A stretch of 25,222 nt of DNA, taken from JAJDFU01 sp964641965. GTDB lineage: Bacteria > Bacteroidota > Bacteroidia > Chitinophagales > Saprospiraceae. Positions 1-7,378 of this stretch are shown piece by piece (positions within the stretch are counted from its first letter, which is position 1; every line of letters begins with the position of its first letter). The notes beneath the pieces were generated by a model. It worked only from the letters and a program-made list of their open reading frames with translations, was not told where the DNA came from and did not search any database. The position numbers and the translations under genes are program-made. Location of the stretch: positions 1-25,222 of the forward strand of contig CAZXLD010000060.1 in assembly GCA_964641965.1 (NCBI GenBank), written 5' to 3'.

Positions 1-58
1 ACCGTACCGGCTCCGATTACAGCTTAATTGATTTGCTTTGAAAGATATGAGTATAACA

Positions 59-667
59 TTAATTGGCATCCTTCCACAACCAAAAATAGCGGCAGGCATA
101 AGATCGATAGGGGCGCCAGACCGAGGCGACCGCCTCAATGCGGCTAATTAGCGTTTTCCCAGCTCCCTCTAATTGATATAAAGCAGCAATTGCCTGACGA
201 ATGGTTAAATCTTCGTGAGGTAAAATGTCGGGTCGCTCAAAATAAACGAGTAAGGTCATTTTTGCGGTCCAGGTACCAATACCTTTAATAGCGGTCAGCT
301 CTTTGAGGAGCGCATCGTCCTCCATTTGGTGCAGGCCGTCCAAATCACCTTTTGAAGCTATATATTCAGCTATAGCTTTGACATATCTGGCTTTCTGGTT
401 GGAGAGTCCTGCTGACCGAAGCGTTTCGTGTTCCATGGTTAAAACAGCTTCTGGACGGTAAGGAGTATCCTTGAAAAGAGCTAGATACCGACCGTGGATG
501 GATTCTGCTGCCTTGCCGGAAAGCTGCTGGTAAATGATGACCCGGGTAAGGTATTCAAAGAGGTTTAGGCCACTTGCCTTTGGTGGCTCATAGGAAAAAG
601 TATCCATTAACTCAGCAAGCACGGGATCTTTAGACAAATGCGAATGAATGGCTGAAGGAAGCATCAA
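59..667 (-). CDS. HhH-GPD DNA glycosylase, AlkA / 3-methyladenine type
   Basis: Base-excision repair enzyme that should remove alkylated purines from DNA in the cytoplasm. The 202-residue protein has the family order: an N-terminal helical part with YQQLSGKAA at 46-54, a helix-hairpin-helix at about 124-137 (LTAIKGIGTWTAK), and the catalytic aspartate loop LPHEDLTIRQ with D153 as the expected catalytic residue. The C-terminus has the typical WRPYRS..R..W pattern. It lacks the N-terminal beta domain of E. coli AlkA, so it belongs to the short bacterial form. It is divergent from the ArsR operon across about 160 bases. The family is clear; the exact lesion spectrum cannot be read from sequence. 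Confidence 0.9.
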   Translation of the reverse strand: MMLPSAIHSHLSKDPVLAELMDTFSYEPPKASGLNLFEYLTRVIIYQQLSGKAAESIHGRYLALFKDTPYRPEAVLTMEHETLRSAGLSNQKARYVKAIAEYIASKGDLDGLHQMEDDALLKELTAIKGIGTWTAKMTLLVYFERPDILPHEDLTIRQAIAALYQLEGAGKTLISRIEAVASVWRPYRSYACRYFWLWKDAN

Positions 668-775
668 ATAGATTTTAAGGAAGCCTAATACTAAATTTTA
701 CAGGTTGCTCGGGTGTAGGGTAAGATAGGTGAGGCGTCTTAGATTTCCCAAATGGGTCAAAAAGGAGAAAGGGAA

Positions 776-807
776 TTTGATCGATACACATTTTAATCGT
801 AATATTG
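776..807 (+). promoter_or_regulatory. Bacteroidota-type promoter of the arsR operon
   Basis: TTTG at 776-779 and TAATATTG at 800-807 match the Bacteroidota -33 TTTG / -7 TAnnTTTG pattern with one mismatch and a 20-base spacer. The -7 element overlaps the palindromic operator-like site and lies 18 bases before the ATG, so a bound repressor would block it. This is a pattern match only. Confidence 0.5.
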
Positions 808-811
808 CAAT
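796..811 (+). promoter_or_regulatory. ArsR-type operator candidate, copy 1
   Basis: ATCGTAATATTGCAAT, whose last eight bases ATTGCAAT are a perfect palindrome. The same 16 bases recur with one change at 1179-1194, directly before the second gene. A site repeated before two genes of an operon headed by an ArsR-family regulator is most simply its own operator. Confidence 0.6.
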
Positions 812-825
812 GTAATATTTAACTC

Positions 826-1161
826 ATGGGGGTAACCAAGACGGAATTATTTACGGATGTGCAAAACGAATTGGCTGTAATTGGCAAGTCATTGGCACAT
901 CCGGCGCGAATCGCTATTCTTCAGCATCTGATCAAAGTAGATGCGTGTATTAATGGCGATTTGGTGCAGGAACTTGGTTTGGCCCAACCTACCATCAGTC
1001 AGCATTTGCGAGAATTGAAAGCGGTCGGCCTTATTCAGGGTACCGTAGAAGGACCAAGGGTGAGTTATTGTATTGATCCCACCCGGTGGATCGCCGTGAA
1101 GCAGATGATCAACCGGCTATTTGATCAAATTGGAGACCCGTGCCAAGACGATTGTTGCTAA
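826..1161 (+). CDS. ArsR-family winged-helix repressor
   Basis: Small (111 aa) metal-, metalloid- or thiol-responsive repressor expected to bind its own promoter. The recognition helix-turn-helix is at about 46-70 (LVQELGLAQPTISQHLRELK), followed by the wing. Cysteines are C41, C82, C106, C110 and C111. C41 sits close to where ELCVCDLC lies in classical ArsR, but the paired cysteine there is missing. The protein ends CQDDCC, a likely alternative sensor site. It is the first gene of an operon with DUF6428 (gap 41) and a flavoprotein (gap 33). The inducer (arsenite, other soft metal, or reactive sulfur) is not decided by sequence. Confidence 0.88.
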   Translation: MGVTKTELFTDVQNELAVIGKSLAHPARIAILQHLIKVDACINGDLVQELGLAQPTISQHLRELKAVGLIQGTVEGPRVSYCIDPTRWIAVKQMINRLFDQIGDPCQDDCC

Positions 1162-1178
1162 AAATTTTGACTTCATTT

Positions 1179-1194
1179 ATCGTAACATTGCAAT
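1179..1194 (+). promoter_or_regulatory. ArsR-type operator candidate, copy 2
   Basis: ATCGTAACATTGCAAT differs from the site at 796-811 by one T-to-C change and keeps the ATTGCAAT palindrome. It lies nine bases before the DUF6428 start. A TAACATTG at 1183-1190 repeats the -7-like sequence of the first promoter, but no TTTG sits at proper spacing (nearest spacer is 13 bases), so an internal promoter is only possible. Confidence 0.5.
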
Positions 1195-1202
1195 AAACAA
1201 TT

Positions 1203-1676
1203 ATGAAACTATCTGAACTTAAGCAAGTGCTTCCAGACTTGGAAGCTGTTCAATTTCAATTGCCGAACGGAGAAGTAGTTCCGCCTCACTTTCATGTCAC
1301 GGAGGTGGGAGTGGTAGATAAACATTTCATCGATTGCGGGGGCACTCTACGCCGAGAGAAAGCGGTTAATTTTCAACTCTTTACCGCTTCGGATTATGAT
1401 CATCGGCTAAGTGCCCAAAAGCTCAAATCTATTATTGAGCTGTCTGAGGTCAAACTGGGACTGGAAGATTCGGAGATCGAGGTGGAATATCAGGGGGAAA
1501 CCATAGGCAAATACGGTTTGGATTTTGACGGAACTCAATTTGTATTGGTTCCTAAGCAAACGGATTGCCTGGCAAAAGATAATTGTGGTATACCTACTGT
1601 AAAGCCCAAAGTTCGCTTATCTACTTTAGGAGTACAAACTGAGGGTTCTTGTACGCCAGGTTCCGGATGTTGCTAA
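1203..1676 (+). CDS. DUF6428 family protein, cysteine-rich tail
   Basis: Protein of 157 aa recognised as DUF6428, a Bacteroidota family commonly found beside ArsR regulators and arsenic genes; its biochemical role is unknown to me. Visible features are a PPHFHVTEVG segment (H29, H31), an IDCGGT segment with C45, a central VNFQLF..SDYDHRL region, and cysteines C122 and C128 in DCLAKDNCG. The protein ends CTPGSGCC. The double-cysteine tail echoes the CQDDCC tail of the upstream repressor and suggests metalloid or thiol handling. No signal peptide or membrane segment, so cytoplasmic. Confidence 0.82.
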   Translation: MKLSELKQVLPDLEAVQFQLPNGEVVPPHFHVTEVGVVDKHFIDCGGTLRREKAVNFQLFTASDYDHRLSAQKLKSIIELSEVKLGLEDSEIEVEYQGETIGKYGLDFDGTQFVLVPKQTDCLAKDNCGIPTVKPKVRLSTLGVQTEGSCTPGSGCC

Positions 1677-1709
1677 TTATAGCACCAGAAGCCTTAAAAA
1701 TCCATTTGA

Positions 1710-3065
1710 ATGCATCCCTATCTCATTATAGGTGGCAGCGATGCCGGGATTAGCGCTGCCCTGCGAATTAAAGAATTGGAACCTGAGGCAAATGTCCAGA
1801 TGCTATTGGCGGATGATTACCCCAACTATAGTATCTGCGGCATCCCCTTCTACTTTAGCCGGGAAGTGAAGGACTGGAGAACATTGGCGCATCGTACCCG
1901 GGATGAAATCCATGCACAGGGAATAGAAGTGCTGCCGAATCATTGGGTATCCAAGATCCATCCGGTAAAAAAGGAGGTACAGGCAAATGAAAAGACCTTT
2001 CCTTACGAAAAGCTGCTGATTGGGACCGGTGCGGAATCCAATCGACCTCCCATCCAGGGTATGGATCAAGAAGGGGTGTTTACCCTCCGTTGGATTGGTG
2101 AAATGCTGGAAATCGACCGTTATATTGAAGAAAGGGGTGTGCAACGCGTAACAATCGTTGGGGGTGGTTACATAGGTATTGAAATGGCCGACGGATTGCG
2201 CCTGCGAGGATTAGACGTCGATTTGGTCGAATTTTTCCCAACTGTTTTACAGACGGTAGACGCACGATTGGGAAAAGTGGTCGAAGAAGAGCTTAGTCGA
2301 CACGGAGTTAAGGTATTTACAGATACCAAAATCGACAGGATCGACCGAAGTGGAGACCATCTGGTGGTATCCGGGTCTTCTACCTACCAAAATACGTGCC
2401 AGTTGGTTTTAGTAGCGGTGGGGGCATCTCCCAACACTATGCTTGCGGCAGATGCCGGCCTTGCTTTAGGCATAAAGAATGCGATTCGGACGGATTCAAA
2501 AATGAAAACTAACCTTCCGGATATCTTCGCCGCAGGTGATTGTGCAGAGACGTATCATGCCCTGCTAAAAGCTCAGACTTATCTCCCGTTGGGAACTACT
2601 GCCCATAAACAAGGCCGTATAGCAGGGGAAAATATGCTAGGTGGGAATCGGGAATATAAAGGTTCGCTTGGTTCTCAGGCCATCAAAATATTTGATACTG
2701 TGGTGGGCAGGACTGGTTTCCACGATCGTGATGCGCAACGTTACGGCATTCCTCATCTCACCATTGAATCCGAACATTGGGACCACAAGGTATACTATCC
2801 AAAGGCGAAGCGATTGAGCATCCGGGTAACGGCCAATCCGGAAACCAGGCAACTGTTGGGAGCCCAGGTATTGGGCTCGAAAGAATCAGAGGTAGCCAAG
2901 CGCATTGATGTATTCGCAACGGCATTACACAATGGCTATTCGGTTGAGGAGTTGAATGATTTGGACCTCACGTACACGCCTCCTTTGAGCAGCCCCTGGG
3001 ATCCCGTCCAGATGGCGGCACAGGCTTGGTTAAGGGTTGTTGGGAAGGTGGCGGTCGGAGGGTGA
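1710..3065 (+). CDS. FAD/NAD(P)-dependent pyridine nucleotide-disulfide oxidoreductase, CoA-disulfide reductase / NADH oxidase-like
   Basis: Flavoenzyme (451 aa) expected to reduce a disulfide, persulfide or oxygen with NAD(P)H. The FAD Rossmann motif is GGSDAGISAA at 8-17. A single redox cysteine, C43, lies in YSICGIPFY, as in CoA-disulfide reductases and NADH oxidases. The NAD-binding glycine motif is at about 147-174 (IVGGGYIGIEMA), the second FAD motif is DIFAAGDCAE at 271-280, and a dimerisation domain follows. No rhodanese domain is fused. It is the third gene of the ArsR operon, where an arsenate reductase or arsenite pump might be expected. It may act on a thiol stress product; the substrate is open. 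Confidence 0.85.
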   Translation: MHPYLIIGGSDAGISAALRIKELEPEANVQMLLADDYPNYSICGIPFYFSREVKDWRTLAHRTRDEIHAQGIEVLPNHWVSKIHPVKKEVQANEKTFPYEKLLIGTGAESNRPPIQGMDQEGVFTLRWIGEMLEIDRYIEERGVQRVTIVGGGYIGIEMADGLRLRGLDVDLVEFFPTVLQTVDARLGKVVEEELSRHGVKVFTDTKIDRIDRSGDHLVVSGSSTYQNTCQLVLVAVGASPNTMLAADAGLALGIKNAIRTDSKMKTNLPDIFAAGDCAETYHALLKAQTYLPLGTTAHKQGRIAGENMLGGNREYKGSLGSQAIKIFDTVVGRTGFHDRDAQRYGIPHLTIESEHWDHKVYYPKAKRLSIRVTANPETRQLLGAQVLGSKESEVAKRIDVFATALHNGYSVEELNDLDLTYTPPLSSPWDPVQMAAQAWLRVVGKVAVGG

Positions 3066-3407
3066 GGCATTTTTAAGCAAATGGAAAGCATCCTGGGAAT
3101 AATGGTTCGTAGGTACTCCAAATCTCAGGTATAGCCTCTGTTTGCCAGCAATTCGAACTGAACCTTTCAAGCCAAGTTAACGGGATCTTCCTAAACCTAG
3201 TTCTGCCGTTTTAAGGAAGGAATAACCTGTTTCCCAGGATCATTCTTTCTTTAAACTGGTAAAATGTATAGAGGCCCAATTTTGGTATCAGCACAGGCTC
3301 GGATTAAAAATTGAATAGCTTGCGATATGCTAATTTTAAATTCGGTATTCGGTACAAGATCAGTTGTCAATTCCAGTAAGGGGTCAGGAAACACAGCAGG
3401 CTCACCT
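3066..3407. other. Intergenic region between converging genes, with a repeat relic
   Basis: Between the flavoprotein (+) and the TauE/SafE permease (-). Its first 100 bases hold one degenerate copy of a dispersed repeat described separately. I find no convincing gene, RNA or strong terminator in the remaining 240 bases. Confidence 0.6.
3070..3164 (-). repeat. Dispersed degenerate repeat, copy A (possible gene relic)
   Basis: Shares a 17-base exact match (TTTTTAAGCAAATGGAA, 3070-3086) with copy B at 16443. It also shares TATAGCCT, CCAG and TCGA at identical spacing with copies B and C (3130-3155 here). Read on the - strand it gives E-L-L-A-x-x-G-Y, related to D-L-L-[VA]-G-I-G-Y in B and C. 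It carries an in-frame TGA just after, and is frameshifted relative to B by an 8-base length difference. Confidence 0.6.
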
Positions 3408-4184
3408 CTACATCAAAAAGGCTCGCATTTGATTGAAAAGAAGCAGTAAGCCGGAAATGACCATTAGTGCAATGACCAGCTTTCGAAAGGTGGTGCTTTT
3501 CATCTTTCCTAACAATCGCTTCCCAATAATGCTACCAATGGAAGCCCCGATCCCAAGGGCAATACCATACAACCAAAACTGATTTTGCAATAAGCCAAAG
3601 AACGCATAGCTTCCTACCTGTGACATACCCAGAAAAAAGGAATTCGCTGTTTTGGTGGCGATCAAGTCTTCTTTATCCAAGCCCAGGTTGAGATAAAACG
3701 GATTCAATACGGGGCCCATGCCGCCAACCATAGTACTCAGGATACTAACCAAGAACCCAAGCGGGATAAAATATTCCTTCTGCATGATGAAGGACTGCTT
3801 TCGTTTCCCAAAGCGAAACTGAAAAATGGTACTCACCAAAAACAGTCCTACCACCAGCTGCAGCCACTCCATTCGAATCGAACTAAAGAGCCAGGAGCCT
3901 ATCCAGGCCCCTACAATGGCAGTTGGGGCATAATACCAGCATACCTCCCAGTGGATATGTTTCCAGAAAATGGCGAGCCGAGCAGGTCGGCCCAGGAATG
4001 TCCCCAGGTTTAAAACCGGCGCTGTATGTTGAACACCGAGTACCCAATTCAATACCGGGATCAGGACCAAGGCTCCACCACCACCTGATACGGTAGAAAG
4101 GGTAAAGGCTGCTATTCCGCAAAGCAGCATCAGGATCAATATGGGCCATTCGAGAATGGCAATGGCCTCTAATGATTCGTACAT
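3408..4184 (-). CDS. TauE/SafE family sulfite / anion exporter, membrane permease
   Basis: Integral inner-membrane protein (258 aa) with about seven to eight hydrophobic helices. Family hallmarks are the N-terminal FTLSTVSGGGGALVLIPVLN glycine-rich helix and the repeated half with STMVGGMGPVLNPFYLN. The family moves sulfite, sulfoacetate or other organosulfonates and similar anions out of the cell. It converges on the ArsR / flavoprotein operon; TauE/SafE permeases occur near thiol- and sulfur-stress regulators, so a shared sulfur theme is possible but unproven. The start gives a complete first helix. The transported ion is not decided. Confidence 0.87.
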   Translation of the reverse strand: MYESLEAIAILEWPILILMLLCGIAAFTLSTVSGGGGALVLIPVLNWVLGVQHTAPVLNLGTFLGRPARLAIFWKHIHWEVCWYYAPTAIVGAWIGSWLFSSIRMEWLQLVVGLFLVSTIFQFRFGKRKQSFIMQKEYFIPLGFLVSILSTMVGGMGPVLNPFYLNLGLDKEDLIATKTANSFFLGMSQVGSYAFFGLLQNQFWLYGIALGIGASIGSIIGKRLLGKMKSTTFRKLVIALMVISGLLLLFNQMRAFLM

Positions 4185-4472
4185 GATAATCCGATTGAGT
4201 ATACTTCAATCAGGTTCAAAGATCTATTTTAATAGCTGATGTTCCGCACTACCTCAAGGGTTGTTTTTAGACTGTAGAGAGCTAGATGAGAGGAGTTAGA
4301 CAGCTTGAGTAATTGGTAGTAAATTTCGTATTTTATTGGTATTCAATTAATTGCATTTTAAAACTAAAAAGTATTTTTATCGTTCAACCTTGGGTATGGA
4401 TTTTGAAAGCCATTGATAATTTCTTTATCCTTCCAGTTCATTTATCCGTTATTCTTTACAAAAACATTTTCC

Positions 4473-5675
4473 ATGCAGCGTTCAGGATCAGCAGATTTGG
4501 CATTGATGGTAGGCGGGGTCCCCAGCTGGTTGTATGCCCGTATGAAAAAACTGAGCCTGGCCGTAGTAGAGGCTATACTGATCGAGTATGGCCCATTGGC
4601 TTTCTTGGCTAAAATGGCTGACCCGTTCTGGTTTCAAAGTTTTGGTGCAGTGATAGGTATGGACTGGAACTCATCTGGAGTGACTACCACGGTGATGCGC
4701 GCCTTGAAAGATTCCATTAATCCGCATGCCAAAGAATTAGGACTTTTTGTTTGTGGGGGAAAGGGGAAAGCTTCCTTGCGAACTTCAGCTGAATTGTTAC
4801 GAGTGGGGGAGGTGACAGGGCTACCTGCAGATGACTTGGCCAGATCCAGCAAGTTGGTCGCCAAGGTCGATAACACGGCTGTCCGGGATGGTTACCAGCT
4901 CTATATTCATAGCTTTTTGGTCAGTGCAGACGGGGACTGGACGGTGGTTCAACAAGGAATGAAAGCGGCTGATAAAAGTGCTCGACGGTACCATTGGCAT
5001 TCAAAATCGATTACCTCCTTTGTAGAAGAGCCGCATGCCGCTGTTTGTGGGGACCCACAGTGAGAAATTCTCAACCTGGTAGCTGGGGAGGCTAAGCCGA
5101 CTCAGGCCGGCATCCTGGAAATAGCGCGGGAAGATCCGGAAAAGCTATTGAAAGAACTTCGGCATTTGGTTGTTCCAGCTACCTATGGAGTAACATCGAA
5201 AGATATCAATCTAAAACGGTTAGGCAGCGTATTGTGGTTGGCGCAGGAGCAAGAAACTCGGCAATTTGAGGATCTTTTGTTATTGAAGGGATTAGGCCCT
5301 CGCACCTTGCAGTCCCTGGCGCTGGTGAGTGAAGTAATCCACGGAACGCCATCTCGATTTTCAGATCCGGCCCGTTTCTCCTTTGCACATGGCAGTAAAG
5401 GTGGGAAAACCTTTCCGGTTCCAACTCGCGTTTATGATGAAACCATTTCCACCTTGCGAATGGCCATTGGTCGAGCCAAGATAGGGCAAACGGATAAGCA
5501 GGAAGCCATCCGAAAATTGACCCAACTGACACAGGCTGCCGAGCAGCATTTTATTCCAAAGGATGGGGTGGAGGAGCTACTGGAAAAAGAGCGTTCCGAA
5601 TCCTGGAAATACGGCGGCCGGACCATAAGTGGTAAGGCTAAATCACCGGAGGGTAAGCAGTTGCGCTTGTTCTAA
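4473..5675 (+). pseudogene. DUF763 family protein gene interrupted by an in-frame TGA
   Basis: Both halves match DUF763, a family of about 400 residues of unknown function. The N-terminal half starts at MQRSGSADLAL (ATG 4473, the family's usual beginning; an upstream in-frame ATG at 4413 adds an unlikely leader). It runs through CGGKGKASLRT and RRYHWHSKSITSFVEEPHA to a TGA at 5061-5063, codon 197. The same frame then continues without another stop for 203 codons: EILNLV, LKRLGSVLWLA, LLLLKGLGPRTLQSLALVSE, PARFSFAHGSKGGKTFPVP and a KQLRLF end. The total of about 400 codons equals the normal family length. Downstream of the TGA there is no ATG before the conserved blocks, so separate translation of the second half is unlikely. 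A recent nonsense mutation, a sequencing error or readthrough are the options. Confidence 0.85.
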
Positions 5676-5761
5676 AATTGGTATTGTTGTTTTATATGTT
5701 TCTCCTCCTTCCCTCTTTTTGCCGTACGTTTGCTCGCACAGATCAAATTGCTTTCCACATG

Positions 5762-7264
5762 AATCCAAACCGGAATGCTCCCCTCAACATGGAACCGGAA
5801 ACCTTTCGGAATCTCGGCCACGACCTGATCGACCAATTGGCCAATTTCCTGGCTGAACTTCCCCACGGACCAATAACCGCAGGAGATTCCCCTCAGGCGA
5901 TTCAAGAGCTGTTGCCCAAAGGAGCTATACCGAACGAAGGCAGTGGGGCCGAAATATTACTCAGGCAGGCACACGAGTTGTTGGCTAAGCATTCATTATT
6001 CAATGGTCATCCCAAGTTTTTTGGCTACATCACCTCTTCTCCGGCACCAATCGGAGCCCTGGCCGATCTGCTGGCAGCGATGATGAATCCCAACATGGGT
6101 GCCTTTATCCTAAGTCCTATGGCTACAGAGATCGAGCGGCAGGTAATTCGTTGGCTGGCCGAGCTCATCGGATTGCCCTGTACCTATGATGGAATCCTGG
6201 TCAGTGGAGGCAACATGGCCAACTTCACGGGCTTTCTGGCAGGTCGTACCGCCAAAGCACCCAAACTGATCAAGGAAGGAGGAATGCAGAGTGCTCCCAA
6301 GCGGTTGCTGGTTTATTGTTCTAAGACTACCCATACTTGGATCGAAAAGGCTGTCATTTTATTTGGTCTTGGCCTTCAAAGTATTCGTTGGGTGCCGGCG
6401 GACGGAAATCATCGGATGGATATTCAGGCGCTAAAGCAGATGATTAAACAGGACCTGGCTGAAGACCACCAACCGATGATGGTGATTGGAACGGCAGGTG
6501 ATGTAAGCACCGGAGCCGTAGATAACCTGTCGGAGCTAGCAACTGTTTGCCAGGCATTCGACCTATGGTTTCATATCGATGGCGCATATGGAATTCCCGC
6601 TGCTTGCCTGCCCGAGCTGAATGCTATGTTTCAGGGTATGGAACAGGCCGATTCGCTGGCATTGGATCCCCACAAATGGTTGTATGCGCCGCTCGAAGCA
6701 GGTTGTGCGCTGGTTAAAAACGGCAGACATTTGGTAGAGACCTTTTCTTCCAATCCGGATTACTACCATTTTGGTCAATACGGGGAGGAAAAAGCACGCA
6801 ACTTTTTCGAATATGGCTTACAAAATTCCCGGGGATTTCGCGCCCTGAAAGTTTGGCTGAGCCTCCAACAAGTTGGGCGCCAAGGCTATGAGCAAATGAT
6901 CCGGGAGGATATCGAATTGGCTGAGTTGCTCTACAAACTCGCGGATGATCATCCACAACTGGAAGTTGCAAGCCAAAATCTCAGCATTACTACCTTGCGA
7001 TTTATTCCTGAAGATCTTACCGAATCTACTGCAATCCGGGCCGACTATTTGAATGCGTTGAATCGACAGCTGTTGGATGTTCTTCAAGCCAAAGGAGAGG
7101 TCTTCCCTTCCAATGCAGTGATCAATGAAGCTTACTACCTGAGGTTTTGTATCGTCAATTTTCGGACTACAGAACAGGATATCCACGAAACGATTTCGAT
7201 ACTGATCCGGGAAGGCAGGCAGCTGCATCAATCCATGCGCCAAGAGATGGTTATCTCTAAATAA
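5762..7264 (+). CDS. PLP-dependent group II amino acid decarboxylase (aromatic-L-amino-acid / glutamate decarboxylase-like)
   Basis: Cytoplasmic PLP enzyme of about 500 aa that should decarboxylate an amino acid, most likely aromatic. Numbered from this ATG: SGGNMAN at 148-154 holds the cofactor phosphate, and H191 in THTWIEKAV is the residue that stacks on PLP. D273 in HIDGAYG pairs with the pyridine nitrogen, and K305 in LDPHKWLYAP forms the Schiff base. A further upstream start (5678) would add a hydrophobic leader unlike the family; a start at 5789 (MEPETF) is also possible. It follows the broken DUF763 gene by 86 bases. The family is certain; the substrate is not. Confidence 0.88.
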   Translation, partial: NPNRNAPLNMEPETFRNLGHDLIDQLANFLAELPHGPITAGDSPQAIQELLPKGAIPNEGSGAEILLRQAHELLAKHSLFNGHPKFFGYITSSPAPIGALADLLAAMMNPNMGAFILSPMATEIERQVIRWLAELIGLPCTYDGILVSGGNMANFTGFLAGRTAKAPKLIKEGGMQSAPKRLLVYCSKTTHTWIEKAVILFGLGLQSIRWVPADGNHRMDIQALKQMIKQDLAEDHQPMMVIGTAGDVSTGAVDNLSELATVCQAFDLWFHIDGAYGIPAACLPELNAMFQGMEQADSLALDPHKWLYAPLEAGCALVKNGRHLVETFSSNPDYYHFGQYGEEKARNFFEYGLQNSRGFRALKVWLSLQQVGRQGYEQMIREDIELAELLYKLADDHPQLEVASQNLSITTLRFIPEDLTESTAIRADYLNALNRQLLDVLQAKGEVFPSNAVINEAYYLRFCIVNFRTTEQDIHETISILIREGRQLHQSMRQEMVISK

Positions 7265-7300
7265 GCATTGAACGTCCGGGTTGAATACCGGATTTCCGGG

Positions 7301-7316
7301 GATAATATGTATTATC
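7301..7316. promoter_or_regulatory. Palindrome upstream of the hydrolase operon
   Basis: GATAAT-ATGT-ATTATC, a perfect 6-bp inverted repeat 63 bases before the alpha/beta hydrolase start. It may be an operator or part of the leader. A second, imperfect inverted repeat (GTTCCCGA at 7326-7333 with TCGGGTAAC at 7351-7359) lies between it and the gene. Weak on its own. Confidence 0.25.
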
Positions 7317-7378
7317 GATCTATAGGTTCCCGAGGGTGTAATCGTTCCTATCGGGTAACTAAATCTTAGCCGGAAGTC

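Noticed and set aside
826..1161. Matching C41 and C106 to the paired cysteines of the persulfide sensors SqrR/BigR
   Set aside because: The numbers are similar, but aligned on the helix-turn-helix, C41 falls about eight residues away from their first cysteine.
5061..5063. TGA in DUF763 as selenocysteine or reassigned codon
   Set aside because: Several neighbouring genes end in TGA, so it is a stop here. I see no clear SECIS-like hairpin just after it, and I know of no conserved cysteine at this position of the family.
5148..5675. Second half of DUF763 as an independent gene from a TTG start
   Set aside because: The conserved domain continues directly from the upstream half in the same frame and no ATG or leader precedes it.
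5678..5761. Upstream in-frame start of the decarboxylase with hydrophobic leader
   Set aside because: The family is cytoplasmic and starts near MEPETF; the leader looks like non-coding sequence after the previous gene.
7275..7292. TCCGG / CCGGA hairpin after the decarboxylase as terminator
   Set aside because: Only five base pairs with an eight-base loop and no real T run.
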